Source: Globomyces pollinis-pini (lineage: Eukaryota > Chytridiomycota > Chytridiomycetes > Rhizophydiales > Globomycetaceae). From it: 43,347 bases of DNA. This document shows positions 1 through 12,900 of this stretch, piece after piece. A program made the translations under genes and the position numbers. Numbering within the stretch: position 1 is the first letter of the stretch; the number at the start of each line of letters is the position of its first letter. The notes under the pieces are model-generated. The model was given only the letters and a program-made list of their open reading frames with translations. It was not told the origin of the DNA and did no database searches. The stretch is from contig MU621233.1 of the NCBI GenBank assembly GCA_025399215.1, forward strand, positions 1 through 43,347. The letters run 5' to 3'.

Positions 1-96
1 CAACTCTTTAGCTGTTTTAGTTTTTGAGATAGAAAATGCCAGATTTCCACCTTTCTATGTGTGTAACCACGCTCACTAAAAAAATTTGCTCTTAAA

Positions 97-273
97 TCAT
101 TACAAGAGTAGTTGCCATCAGTCGTAAAGTAACTGCAACTAACCGTTTTGAGTGTCGATCACTGCACCATGTGTTATACGTCAAGAGGAGATTGAAATCT
201 GCCCCAAATAAGCGTTTAATCACTTATACAAACCCTAACAAAGCCTCTGTACCACAACTGGGGTGGTTACCAT
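97..273 (+). other. coding-like open segment near the left edge (unassigned)
   Basis: An open frame runs from about 97 to a TGA at 271-273. Its product is basic and includes the stretch SAPNKRLITYTNPNKASVPQ, which is less biased than random AT-rich sequence. No ATG opens it, so it could be the last exon of a gene that starts left of the window. I could not find a splice join to the short open stretch at about 22-80. I do not recognise the protein. Confidence 0.2.
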
Positions 274-278
274 GAAAT

Positions 279-1275
279 GACTTTGCTGATAATGTTGCTC
301 AATAGAAGAGACTGGATGGTGCCATCTCAACGATTTTTTTGTTAAAGCTATTGGCACTGAATGAAGCGTCTGATTCGGCAGCTCATCACTCGATTCATCT
401 GTATGCTAAAGATTTTTGTACTGGTCGTCATTATTTGTTTGCCTCTGATTATGTAGCTGACCGTGTTTATTTGCAACTTTATTCAATGAAACTTCATCAA
501 TTTCTTGCAGTGCCACAAGGTGAAGGGCGTTGGGGTTCTTTGTGGTGTTCTTTTTGAAAGCATGCTCATATCTAATGGTGGAATGTTTGTGATTTACAGA
601 CAGCAAAAGAGCATACCTTGGAACTGCCATTGGATCTCACTATGTTTCTATTTTCCTCCAACAACTCTGAATTTCAAAATACCATTATCGCTATTTCCGC
701 CCAATTAGCAAGATATTTGAATCTGCCGATTCGTTCATCAAGCCAAATCTACTCTTCCAAATGACTGGGGCCAAAAATCATCATTGCAAACAGACTGGGC
801 CTCGTGATGTGTTTGGCATCCTTGGTAATCCGTTGGTCCAAAAATTGTATTTTGTTGTACCTCCTGAACGTTTTGATTCTTTTAGATATCGAATTTATCT
901 CACAAAAGGTATGTTAAGAAACTGTCTCAATTTGTTTTGACAAATGAGACTTTCCGGCCTTTTTCCACACAATTTGATTTCTTAATACAAAGAAATAATG
1001 CAGTATGGGTGTCTCGGGACTATCCAATAATAACTTCACCGAGGAAATAGCCACTTTCTTTGTCAGGAAGTTATTCAATCCCTTCAGATTTGAAACCTTA
1101 ATTTCTTGTAATAAATTGCTGATCCATAAGACTGTTTTAACCTTGATATTTTTGATCCAAGAAAGAACAAGCCGGTATTTCCTTCTACTATTATCTTAGA
1201 TGAAATTAAGGAATCTATTTTTGTGTTGGTATTTTGCAGACATATATTAATCACTGCGAAACATCTCCGGATTAA
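279..1275 (+). other. unresolved multi-exon gene or gene remnant
   Basis: Several open segments in different + frames look protein-like: 309-553 (contains HLYAKDFCTGRHYLFASDY), about 600-770, about 671-910 (contains DVFGILGNPLVQKLYFVV and PPERFDSFRYRIYLTK), and about 1044-1250. GT..AG pairs of about 23-45 nt lie between them, for example 911-950 and 1106-1128. I could not build one continuous frame, and three frames overlap around 600-760. It ends close to, and converges on, the CutC gene. The family is not recognised. It may be a rapidly evolving gene, two small genes, or an eroded one. The coding claim is weak and the exact structure is unknown. Confidence 0.3.
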
Positions 1276-1291
1276 TACAGGAAAGGAACTA

Positions 1292-2130
1292 TCAACCGAT
1301 TTTACTTACTGCTTGTTGTACTTGTAACCCATCCGTAATAGTTATCGAATACTCTGGCGTAGTCAGGGATGTACCCATGTACACGTTTGGATTCCGGTGA
1401 GTCATTTTTGAAGCAAGTTGCGTTGGTAATGCCATATGAATTTCTTTAATGGGCAATTCATCCAGAATCTTGGTTAAATTTCGAACTGTGACGCCTAATT
1501 AAATGATAAAATTTGTACCACTTATTACCACCTCCTGGAAGTATGGTAATCCTATTTTTCGCCTGGAGGCATAATGATTTTAACACATCCAATCCTTCCA
1601 AAACACTTGAATCCTGTCCACTATTGGTAAACATCCATGTATGCAATTCCGATACCTTGTGAGTACACGCTTAATACCACCAATTTCAATCAAATCTTCC
1701 AAAGCTATTTGCCAATCCTTAGACACATCAAATGCTCTATGAAAGGTAACGTCTAGAGGGGATGCTAATTGAACTAGTTCCGCAGTTCTGTGTTTATCGA
1801 TGGATCCATCAGGAGAGAGAATTCCAAAGACGACTCCAGCTACCCCGATTTCTTTACACAGTAAAATATCATCTTTCATAATATTGAATTCAATATCAGA
1901 ATAGCAAAAATCCCCACCTCTAGTCTTCAGTGATAATAGAGCTACCTTGGTCTGATCATCACCATGATTGGGATCTTTATAGCCAGCTTACATTGTTTAA
2001 TGGTACCTTTTGAAGGGGTAGTACCGCCTTCCAACAGATTGGCACAAAGTTCGACTCTATGTGCACCATTCTTCTCAGCAATAATGGCACTTTCGACACT
2101 TTCCAAACAAACTTCAAGGACACAAGACAT
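1292..2130 (-). CDS. cutC: CutC family copper homeostasis protein
   Basis: The spliced product is 247 residues, the usual size for CutC. Four exons are joined by introns of 26, 35 and 34 nt; the first is at 1920-1945. Hallmarks in order are an N-terminal LEVCLESVESA, NGAHRVELCANLLEGGTTPS, MIRPRGGDFCYSD, PLDVTFHRAFD and RVLTSGQ, which follow the bacterial and human CutC TIM-barrel proteins closely. CutC is linked to copper tolerance and binds Cu(I) in several organisms, although its biochemical role is still debated. The ATG at 2130 gives the conserved start with no extension, so a cytosolic protein is likely. The gene is divergent from the CBS-PB1 gene; the intergenic space is 273 bp. Confidence 0.9.
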
Positions 2131-2190
2131 AAAAAGGAAAAAAAATAGATAGAATGAGAGTAATAGTAGGATAGATTAGACTATATCATG

Positions 2191-2204
2191 ACTAGTTAAC
2201 TAGT
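2191..2204. promoter_or_regulatory. 14-bp perfect palindrome in a divergent promoter
   Basis: ACTAGTTAACTAGT reads the same on both strands. It lies between the start codons of the divergent CutC and CBS-PB1 genes, 61 bp upstream of the CutC ATG. The position suits a binding site for a dimeric regulator, but no factor is identified. Confidence 0.35.
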
Positions 2205-2260
2205 GAATCTAATCAGTATCTTAAACCAATTAACCAAATATTGAAAGCTTATTTTGCGAG

Positions 2261-2319
2261 AGAAAGCTTCTATTTCATACTAATGCAATGAAGAAGAAAG
2301 CTTCTATTTCATACCAATG
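2261..2319 (+). repeat. 25-bp direct repeat, two copies, period 34
   Basis: The units at 2261-2285 and 2295-2319 match at 24 of 25 positions. Both contain GAAAGCTTCTATTTCATAC and differ by one T/C change near the 3' end. A third partial match (TGAAAGCTT) sits at about 2242-2250. The array lies 85-143 bp upstream of the start chosen for the CBS-PB1 gene, so it may be a promoter element or a recent local duplication. Confidence 0.7.
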
Positions 2320-2403
2320 TGAGAGATTATTTAACGTCTGGTTGTAGCCACTGTTGTTTCAGACCACTGCTTTGTTTTTCCCATTGTGACGAATTACATT
2401 GCA

Positions 2404-4151
2404 ATGGAAAGGAAACCACCGAATACTGTGTCAGCATTAAAACCACACAGTGCTATTCCTCTGACGGAGACGACAACCGTGTTCCAGGCAGCTGCGTACA
2501 TGGCGGCAAAGAGACACGATGCCATTCTGATTGTTAACGCTGACGGTGAACTGGTTTGTCTTGTTCTCTTATCTGTAGTCTGGAATCATCACTGATAGAG
2601 ATTTAGCTTATCGTGTGGTGGCCTTGGAGTTGAATACTGATGCTACTCCAGTCTCCACTATCATGACTAGAAATCCTGCTTCCGTCACCACTATCGTATA
2701 ATCTCTATTTTACTTATTGTAGGACCCCGCAATGGATGCATTGAATAAAATGATGGCCGGTAAATTCAGACATCTTCCAGTGGTGCATGAAATTCACGAT
2801 TATTACGATGGAATGGTTCATGTTAATACGATTGACCCTTCCCAGGCGAATGTTTTTGGAATAATAGATATTGTAAGCTTGTATTGCTTATTTTATAGAC
2901 AAAATGTTTATATGACCAAATTGAAAGACTCGAAAAGGCACAACTTTCGTCTCAGAAACTAAAGGATGCCTTAATGAATGCGGAGGATATTCTTCCAAAC
3001 ATGGTCGGCAATTCTTCTTATCAAGCATTTGCTAACATGATTCACTCAAAGATGGAACTTCAAACATTATCCAATCTCATGGATATTGACCCATTGCAAG
3101 CTCCACTAGTTAACTTAAATTCTTCTGTATTAGACGCAGTAAAGCAAATGGCAGATGCGAGAACTACAGGTGTACTGGTAGTCGACACTGTCGAATCAGG
3201 TTCCAAGTTAGTCGGAATCTTTACCACAAAGGATTTAGTGTTGAGAGTGTTGGCTGCAAAGTTGGATCCTGCAGCCACAATTATTGATAGGTATTCTATT
3301 TTGATACTCAATTACAAAGGGTCATGACTCCAAACCCTGACTTTATCAGTCCTGATATAACTCTTTTAGACGCTTTAAAGAAAATGCATTCCAATAAATA
3401 CCTTCATTTACCAGTCGTGAAAGATGGTACTATTTTTGGAATGGCGGATGTTTTGAAATTAACTTATCATCTACTCCGTCAAATAAACGAAACAGAACGA
3501 CAGGAAGGTCCTGGCCCAATTTGGGATCGCTTTTGGGAAGAATCTTCAAAAAAGAGTTCGGATATCGGAACTCAATCTTATTTATCTGGAAGCCAACATG
3601 CTAGATATATATCTTACTCGGATGATGGTGACACCATAGACCCTGATGATTCTGCATCTATGATTACTCCAAGCTCATCTCTCTTGAAAAGTCAAATTGG
3701 AAGAGCAGAGGACGAATTTGTTTTCAAATTTAGAGATGAAGTGGCCAATAAAACAACCAGATTCACTAGCAATATCAGAGACTTGGATGCTATTCGAGTT
3801 TTTATTGCAAACAAAGTATTTCAAACTTATGGCGGTAGATTTGATAAAAATTCAATTCACTTATGTTATATGGATGAGGAAGAGGATTTGGTAAATTTAA
3901 TCACAGATCGAGATTTAGAAGATGGTGTGTTGATGGCTAAGTCGTCAGGGCTAAAGTCATTAGTGCTTATGTTGGATAGGAGAAGAATGAAATTTAAAAA
4001 TCCCCGACTGGATAAAATGAAGAGTATTGAGACTATCCAAAATGATGATTTTGGCTTAACACAACAGTTTGAAATCGTTTTCCCTATAATTGTAAGTGGG
4101 GCCATTGTTGCCGCTGGTGTTTACCTTCTTTCCAGGCCATTTCGTTATTAA
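2404..4151 (+). CDS. four-CBS, PB1 and membrane-anchor protein (Mug70 type)
   Basis: The spliced product is 546 residues from five exons; introns are 25, 27, 26 and 29 nt. Two CBS pairs fill about residues 1-330 and include TVFQAAAYMAAKRHDAILIV, FRHLPVVHEI, TGVLVVDTVESGSKLVGIFT and YLHLPVVKDGTIFGMADVLK. A PB1 domain follows at about 402-487, with a lysine in strand 1 (FVFKFRD) and an acidic OPCA-like cluster (YMDEEEDLVNLITDRDLED). The last 27 residues form a hydrophobic tail (VSGAIVAAGVYLLS), suggesting a C-terminal membrane anchor. This architecture is typical of the fungal family that includes S. pombe Mug70. CBS pairs usually bind adenine nucleotides, so an energy-sensing scaffold role is inference. 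The start is chosen at the first ATG in frame; an upstream non-ATG extension is possible. Confidence 0.85.
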
Positions 4152-4304
4152 TGACCAAATACCATCATCTAATAAACACTCACTGCATACTTTAAATTTT
4201 GAAGGTGGGTTTAAATTTTCGGGAGAGTCTGATGTCCTAGATACCAATCATCAACTATTGTTTGATGTATTCATTTAATTTTTTTTTTTTTTTTATTGTT
4301 TTTT

Positions 4305-7300
4305 ATGGATTCAGAATTACAAGCACAATTGAATGGAATTAAACAACAGACCAATAGTGGACTGGATAACCAAAAACAGGTACTATAGATTTTCTGAACG
4401 ATGAAAGGCTGCAATTCTTTTGAAGGCAGTGGAAGAAACCATTGTTGAACAAAATGGAGAATTGTCACCAATAGCTTATTTTGGAACTTTGGTAATCAAT
4501 GTTTCTTCTTACATAATATTCAGATGACAATAGTTGAGCAGGCTATTACAAATGAATCTCCCGTTATTAGTCCGTCAGTTTATTTATTAGCAATTATTTT
4601 TCCAAAGTAAGAACACAAGTAACCGTATTTTACAAATTAGGATCAATGCAAATGTGTTGAAACTTAAATTTACTGACATTGCTTCAATGCTTGAATCTAT
4701 TCTAGTTCAATATAACAACGATGCACCAGTTGTACGATCAGTAAGTCATTCGCGTTAATTTTAGACAATCATTTGCATCGAGTACTTGCTATTTGCTATT
4801 GATAATACTGCATGGTCTTCTGAAACTTTATCTAAAAAATTGTTTCAACATTTGTTGAATTTGTGTGTTGATGCTCGACCTAAAGTGAGGAAGCGAGCTA
4901 GTGATGCTATAAAAAGGATTTTGTCTAATCCACCACCACCAACTACGAATCACCCATGTTGTACTCTGGCAATTGATTTTTGCAGTGTTGTGTTAGAAGA
5001 CTATATAAGCACTTCTGGCGGTAGTAAATTTTCAAGTAAGTGGTTAAGCACCCTAACATGGCGTAGAAGAAAATGATTCAGAAGTATTGGATGTTTTGGT
5101 GTTCTTAAAATTAATGATTACGGTGTTTGCTAGACAAAGTAGAAACGATAAAATTCGAGCAAAACTAGATAAGTTGCTGAAAGCTTTGCTGGGTCTTCCT
5201 CGTCGTAGCTCTGGAAGTGGGGATGTTATCTTAACTCAATGGGTGTTTGAAGTTTTAGATACTCTTTTGAATAGTAACAATGAGGAACGATTGGATTTTA
5301 AAGTGGTGGATATGGTTGTGAAATCATTGATTGAACTTTCACCTTACGAAAATGATTCAATTCTGACCCCTACTTGGTTGGCCGTCTTGACTAATGGATT
5401 TTTCCGACTTTCTACTTACGTTTGTGATTATGAATTGGGTAATTTACAAGACGCAGACAAATATTTAGTCGAGTTCATCACATATGATTATGATGCCCTT
5501 TTTTCGTCATTCTTCAATCGAATATTCACCACCCTTTATCAGTCCAATAATCAAATCAAATCATCAATTTTGGAGAAATCCACAGTTTTATTATCTAGTA
5601 TGATTGAAAATGGTGTTTCAAAGTCAATGATAGAGAAAGCAAAGTCCAGCAATGATAGTACACTCTCACAAATAATTCAACTACTTGAGGGTTCTTTGAC
5701 TGATATTCATCAACGAGAGAATTGGGGTCATATATTACTTATTTCAGCTGCAATCTTTCGTGTAAGTTGTATTTTTGTTTACAAGCTAGAGACTTGGTTC
5801 AGATAGTCCCGAATTAATTCATCAAATTTTATCACACATAATGGAATTTAGAGATGATTCATCTTTCTCTTCTAGTTTCCCCTACAAATTGGAGATCCAG
5901 ACAGCACTCCAATCTGCAATACAAGGATTGGGTATTGAAATGTTTCTGTCATATGTTCCTTTGAATATTGAAAATGAACACAAGAATCAACCTCGTCGTC
6001 CCTATTTATTGTCCAATATTTGTGATGCTCTCCAAGAACCAAATGTTACATCCGAATGGTCCCCTTATCGTATTTTAGGCCCACACAAACTTAATTTCTT
6101 TGTATCCCAATTACTCCCACTATCAGATCGTATGTTAGTAAAGGCTGGTGGTTTATGGGAGACTGGGAGAGAATTAGAAGCTAAGCTGTATGAAACATTA
6201 GGTTTGCAAATTTGGAGTCTGTTCCCTTTTATATGCAGCAGCTTACCTTGTGATGTTGGTGATTCCTTCGGTTTCTTGGCTAAACATCTTGGGAGAGTGT
6301 TAACAACCTCTCCAACTCAGCTGTACCCAAGTTTACCCAGTTCTGCAGATTTAAGGCCAGTTGTTTGTCATGGTTTGGAAAATTTGGTGGAATCATTTCA
6401 CCTTCTTGCGTCCTTGACAGCTGAAGACGGTGATGATGATGAAAAAATCCGTTGGAAGGAGGTATCAGTCAGTCTAGGAAAAGAAGTAATCGGCAAGATT
6501 CAAAAATATGGTAACCGGTTCTTGTCATCACTTTGTAATATTTACACTGCAATTGATTTGGATGTATTACAAAATTTGAAAACCAAAGGTCAAGCTTTGC
6601 AAGTTATTCATGAAAAGTCAATCCAACATTACGAAAAAACCATTAAAAAGATATTGTTGATAGTTGACCCAACATCATTATCCGATTATTTCATGACCAT
6701 GGTCAAGATTCTATTGGAAAAGCAAAATATCACAGTGAAAACTGAGGTAGATTTGTTATCAATTTACTCAATCCTTGATCTTGTATTAATTATGATTCCA
6801 TTTTTGGAAAAGAGTGATTTACAAGAAACACCATTGACAATTTTCTACAATTTTTGCCAGGACCATATAAAGGAGAAGGATGCTACGTTCCAGAAAAAGT
6901 CATACAAATGCCTTACACATGTATTACCATTTCTCACTACCATTCAATTAAATCTCAAAGTGTTAATTGATAACCTGCTAGCAGATGTCGTTCTTTCGAA
7001 TTTGAGCCCTGGATCAACAAGATTGCGTGTGAAACTCATTCAGCTTGTTGTGGAACACTTAGAAGACAAAGAGTTAACATTATATTTTATTCCAGAAGCA
7101 TTACCAGAAGTTATGCTCGCTACCAAAGAGTCCAGTGAAAAGACTAGGGACTCCGCATATGACTGTTTGGTGGCTATGGGACATAAAATGATTGAAGGTG
7201 GCGTTGGAGAATCAATTGAATCATTGAATATGAATGATGATGAAAGTATGGATGAATCTAAACCACACAAAGGAGACTTATCTATTCGTGAATTTATCAT

Positions 7301-8637
7301 GATGGTTGCTGCTGGATTGGCCGGAGAAACTTCACACATGCAAAGTGCAGCTATTGCTAGTTTGGGGAGGCTTTTATTTGAATTTTATGGTATTTGTGTC
7401 AACTAACAATGTAGATTCAATGAACATTGAGCTGGTCACTGAGTTGTTGAAGACTGTATTACTCGCAATGTCTTTCAAGAACCGCGAAGTAACCAAGGCT
7501 GCATTAGGATTTGTGAAAGTTTCCATTGTGTGCTTACCAAAAGATGTATTACATGTGTACTTGGAGTCTATTGTAATTTATTGTTTTCTGATCTCAATCA
7601 TAGATAACTACAATTCTTACTCACTCAAGAGATCATAAATCTCATTTTAAATCCAAGGTTCGGCATATTTTCGAAAGGTTGATTCGAAAATTTTCATACG
7701 AAGAGATTGATCAGCATTTCCCACAATCCGACAAAAAACTTATATTGAATATCAAGAAAAGAAAGGAATCTCTGAAGAAAAGAAAAGCGATGGATGATGC
7801 TGATGGTAATAATGGCAAATCTGTTGTGAAACCAGTGAAGGAAAAGGCATTTGTAGAAGCCTTCCATGATAGTGGCAGTGAATTGGATAGTGATGAAGAA
7901 AAAGACGAGCACTATATTCCAGAGAAATTTAAAGATGAAGGAAAGCAGACAGTAATATAAGTTCAACTAACTTTTAGTCAAAATTGAAATCACAAACTAT
8001 TATTAGAGAAGATGATGTGATAGACTTCTTGGATAAGCAGATTGTATCTCAAGTCAGTCATGTGAAATTATCAAAGAAAATGAACAAGACTAATGATAAT
8101 TTAAAGAAGAATTCCGATGGGCGTTATGTGATAGACGAGTCTGATAGTGATGAAGATAATGCAAAACCCGTCATTAGTGAGGATTATTACAAACAATCAC
8201 TTGCTTCAGAGGTGTCATTCACAAGAGCTGCTGATGGTCGTGTCAAATTTGTTAAACGAAAACGCGACGAAGACGATGTAGAGGGTGGTGAAGTCACTAC
8301 GACAGTAGGAAAAAGATGGAATGCTGGGACTAAAAAACGAAAGGAAGTAGAGCAAGACAATAACAAACTTCTTGGCCGGCAATATAAAGCAAAACGAGCT
8401 GGAGGTGATGTTAAAAGGGCTGGTATGCCAGATCCTCATGCTTTCATCCCTCTTACCAGTAAGATTGTCGGAAATATGTAAGTCTATAAATTTATTGATA
8501 TCAGGAATAAATCAACAAAACTCGATGGAACACTGAAAAATATTCTGAAGGCTGCACATAAGGGTAATGAAATAGGAACCAAGGCGCGCTCGATAAAGGT
8601 GAAAGGTATTAATAAGAGTAACAAGAAACATAAATAA
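4305..8637 (+). CDS. RRP12: RRP12-like ribosome biogenesis protein
   Basis: The 1348-residue spliced product comes from eleven exons with introns of 24-34 nt. It is a HEAT-like helical repeat protein across its length, with the NUC173-type region in the central part, and an acidic/basic C-terminus (GSELDSDEEKDEHYIPEKF, DESDSDEDNAK, KRKRDEDD). This matches yeast Rrp12 (about 1200 residues), which is needed for export and maturation of pre-ribosomal subunits in nucleolus and nucleus. N-terminal match points include NQKQAAILLKAVEETI and DARPKVRKRASDAIKRIL. The final exon is lysine-rich (GINKSNKKHK), as in homologues. The reading frame is intact throughout, and all introns are GT-AG. Confidence 0.93.
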
Positions 8638-8819
8638 ACGATAAATCTACCTCAAGGCGAAGCCTATCTTTAGTGCACTCAGAGTTGGTTTAATTAAACT
8701 CGAGAATGGCTACACTTATAATAACTTTGTATTTCCATATCTTAAAATAAGAATTTCTAAAGGTTTTCTTCCCTTTCTAATTATGACTTTATCCCTCTCA
8801 CTGATATTTTTTTTTTTTC

Positions 8820-9489
8820 ATGGCAAGTGCAACACTTTGGGCAAAGGTATATAGGAATCAGCACTACAACGTTCGATTTAAAACAACAAGCAGCTATGGA
8901 TTGAATTCATTGAAATGTAATGCGACCAGACTTGGGATTAATAGATAGTTGAAAAAACTCTAGAACCACCCAAATTAGAACCAATAAAGAAGACTCATGG
9001 AGATTTAGTATGCAACTTGGAACTTTCAGGATATATGCCAGATCACCTGGATTTTGTTTCTTATTTTGCGAGGTATTCTGGCCAACAGATGAGAATGCCA
9101 ACTTCAGAAGTAATTCAGTAACTTTCAAATATAATTAACCATCTAGTCTACAAACAAAAGTCGCTAAATGGCATGTTAATAAAGGTCCGTTCGTGCATGC
9201 AAAGTCCAAGGAAGTATTTGAACGAAAGACATATCGAAGATTAGTTCAGGTAAATTTAGAAATTAATAAATTTGGATAGGTGTTTGATACTCATCCTTCC
9301 ACAGTCAGTCAATGGATCAAGTATGTAAATGAAAACCTACCATCTGGAGTAGACATGCAAGTTGAACGATTTGAATGGAAACCATTAGATTATAGTATGA
9401 AAGTACCTAAGATACAGGAGAAGAAAACTCATGCGCAGCTCATTCTGGAGGAGGAGGCCAATTATTTAAAGAAATTTCAAGCAGCTTAA
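8820..9489 (+). CDS. RSM10: mitochondrial small-subunit ribosomal protein uS10m (Rsm10 type)
   Basis: Four exons (introns 32, 29 and 30 nt) give 192 residues. The S10 signature is THGDLVCNLELSGYMPDHLD, then VNKGPFVHAKSKEVFERKTY and RRLVQVFDTHPSTVSQWI. The S10 core lies at about residues 50-160. The N-terminus (MASATLWAKVYRNQHYNVRF) is basic and hydroxylated with no acidic residues, as expected for a mitochondrial presequence. uS10 sits in the head of the small subunit. The gene is just downstream of RRP12 on the same strand, with 182 bp between stop and start. A T-rich run lies directly upstream of the ATG. Confidence 0.93.
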
Positions 9490-9953
9490 AATGATTTCTT
9501 TTTAAAAATCTGACGAGATTGAAGCATTAATATATTGTCCCAATAATGATTTTCAAGTTGATTTCTATTAAATAGTCAAGATTTTTAGCAATAAAGTCAA
9601 CACTAAGATCCATTTACGGCATCGTGAACGTAGATTTATTAGGAGACTAAAAGGAATTTTATGAAATACTTCAAAGACACGAAAGCAAGAAGGTTAAGAC
9701 CAAATGAACACCATTTCTTTAACTCATTTGCAACATCAAACTCTGGCCAACTACCACTCAGTCAAAGAGCATCTAAACCCTCCCTTTGATCATTTCCAAC
9801 TCATTAGGGCTTGTTTCGGTTTACTTAAAAAGGAACGGCGTGTGATTCTAATAAAAAAATCATTATAATTTTCCCACCTCATTCACGACTAGTACGTCCC
9901 TCGCTCTCTCTTAATCAATACTAGAAATCCCTGTCTGTTGACCAAATACTCTG
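9490..9953. promoter_or_regulatory. 464-bp intergenic region upstream of OGDH
   Basis: No gene is seen. The last 70 bases before the OGDH ATG are pyrimidine-rich (CCTCGCTCTCTCTTAATC), as is common near strong fungal transcription starts. TTAGGGCT at 9804-9811 is the reverse complement of the yeast Tbf1-type octamer AGCCCTAA. Confidence 0.4.
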
Positions 9954-12900
9954 ATGAATTTTATCCGTCTGTCTAAGCGAGGCCTGGCGAAATGCCGGCC
10001 TTTTTCCTCCTCAATCTCTGTTAAAACTGAATCCTTTGTCAATTCACAATCTTCTTCCTATGTTGCTTCCATGTATTCTGCTTGGTTGCAAGATCCTAAA
10101 TCTGTCCATGTATCATGGCAAGCTTACTTCGCTAACGTCGCATCCGGCTCCACAAATCCATTTTCAACCCCTCCTACCTTAATGGCTCCTGTTGACACTG
10201 AAGCTACCGTGGGTGATGTTGGTTCTATCACATCTATACCTACTGGTGAAATTTTGGATCATATGAAAGTTCAATTGATGGTTAGAGCTTACCAAATTCG
10301 CGGTCACCAATTGGCTAAATTAGACCCGTTAGAAATTAACTTCACAGAAGCTTCAACCGCTCCTGAATTATCTCTTGCCCATTATGGTTTTACCGATGCT
10401 GACTTGGATAGAAAGTTCTTTTTGGGTATTTTTAATTAAATTGATTTCAGGTTCTGGAATTCTGCCCCAATTTGTTGAAGGTGGAAAATCTGAAATGACC
10501 CTTCGTGAAATTTTCGATAAATTAAATGAAGTCTATTGTAACGATGTAATTGCTTATATTTTTTAGGTGGCTCTATTGGAATTGAATATGGCCATATTGC
10601 TGATAGAAATGCATGTGATTGGCTTCGTAAAAAATTCGAAGTTCCAGTAAAATATCGCTATACCAAGGAACAAAAATTGGTTATCCTTGATCGCTTAATG
10701 TGGTCTGATCACTTTGAACGATTTGTTTCAACCAAATATCCACATGAAAAGCGTTTTGGGCTAGAAGGTTGTGAAAGTTTAATCCCTGGAATGAAATCAA
10801 TTGTAATTGATTTTGCTAATAGGATAGATTGATGCGTCTGTAAATTTGGGTGCCAACTCACTTGTTATTGGAATGCCTCATCGTGGACGTCTGAATGTCC
10901 TAGCCAATGTAGTTAGAAAACCTCATGAATCTATTTTCTCTGAATTCTCTGGTACCAAGGACGATAATGTTGAAGGTACTGGTGACGTAAAGTATCACTT
11001 GGGAATGGTGAGATTATTAGATTTCTGATTGTAGACCTATGTCCGTCCTACCCCATCAGGAAAAATGGTGCATTTATCCTTAGCTGCTAATCCATCCCAT
11101 TTGGAAGCTGTAAATCCAGTTGTCCAAGGAAAAGTTCGTGGTATTCAATTTTTCCAAAACGACGAAAAAGAAAGACTTCAATCTATTCCTATCTTGCTTC
11201 ATGGTGATGCTGCTTTTGCTGGACAAGGAGTTGTTTATGAAACTCTTGGAATGACCAATTTGCCAGGATACACAACTGGTGGAACTATTCATTTAGTTGT
11301 CAATAACCAAGTCGGTTTTACTACCGATCCTCGTTTCTCTCGATCAACACCCTACTGTTCAGATGTTGCGAAGACCCTAAATGCACCAATTCTCCATGTT
11401 AACGGAGATGACACAGAGGCAGTTGTTTATGCTTGTGACTTAGCTTCAGAATGGAGAGCCAAGTTCAAAACCGATGTTGTTGTAGACATTGTTTGTTATA
11501 GAAAGCATGGACATAATGAAACTGATCAACCGTCATTCACCCAACCATTAATGTACCAGGTAGAAATTTTTAATATTTTAATTGTTTCATAGCGAATCTC
11601 TAAAATGACTCCTGTCTTAGAAAAGTATAGTGCGCAATTGATTGCTGAAGGTGTTACCACCACCGAAGAAGTTGAAGCAATGAAATCTCGAGTTTGGGGC
11701 ATTTTAGAACAAAATTTTGCCAAGAGCAAAGATTACGTCCCTACATCTGCAGAATGGGTTTCTAGTACATGGAGTGGTATGGTTATCGTTTACTAAATTT
11801 AGATTTCAAATCACCTGCAGAATTACGTGAAACTACAACCCCTTCCCGCACCACCGGGGTTGAAAAGCAACTGTTAGAACATGTTGGGTTTAAATCGTCT
11901 TCATATCCAGCCGATTTTAAAGTTCACAGCAATTTAGCCCGTATTTTGAAAACGCGTGTGAAGTCTATTGAAGATGGTGAAGGTATTGATATGGCTACCG
12001 CCGAGGCCATGGCTTTTGGAACATTGTTGGCCGAAGGTCATCATGTAAGACTTTCTGGACAAGATGTAGAACGTGGTACCTTCTCACACCGACATGCCCT
12101 GTTGCATGATCAAAACTTGGAGAATACATTTGTGCCCCTCAACCATTTAGTCGAAGCAGGAAAACTTCCAGTTCAAAGTGAATTTACTGTTTGCAATTCT
12201 TCTCTGTCAGAATTTGGTACTCTAGGGTTTGAATTGGGTTACTCTCTTGTGTCTCCTAATCAATTGGTTATTTGGGAAGCGCAATTTGGAGATTTTGCCA
12301 ATAATGCACAATGTATTATCGATCAGTTCATTGCATCTGGTGAACAAAAGTGGCTACAAAGATCTGGATTGACAATGCTTTTACCTCACGGTTATGATGG
12401 TCAAGGTCCTGAACACTCATCTGCTCGTGTCGAAAGATTTTTGCAATTATGTGATGAAGATCCTTATCATATGCCTGACAAATCTGGAAATGATATTGAC
12501 AGTGCCGCACGTCAGCATCAGGACTGCAATATGCAAGTTGTTATGCCAACTGTACCAAGTAACTATTTCCATGCATTGCGTCGTCAAGTTCACCGAGATT
12601 TCCGAAAACCTTTGATTGTATTTGAATCCAAATTTTTATTACGGTACCCAATGGCTAAATCGTCGTTAAGTGAAATGACTGAAGGAACCAGATTCCAAAG
12701 ATTGATCCCTGAAGTTCTTCACCCTAACGCACTTGCCTCATTATCCCAAGAATCCAGTGAATCAGTACCACTAAACACATATGCTGGAAACAATGTTGAA
12801 CCGCGACTACCATATGCATTAGCAAAGGATCCTAGTAACCCACCAGTTCTAATCGGCGATGCTACTGTCGCTGCTCCTGCTGCTGATGGTTTTATCTTGT

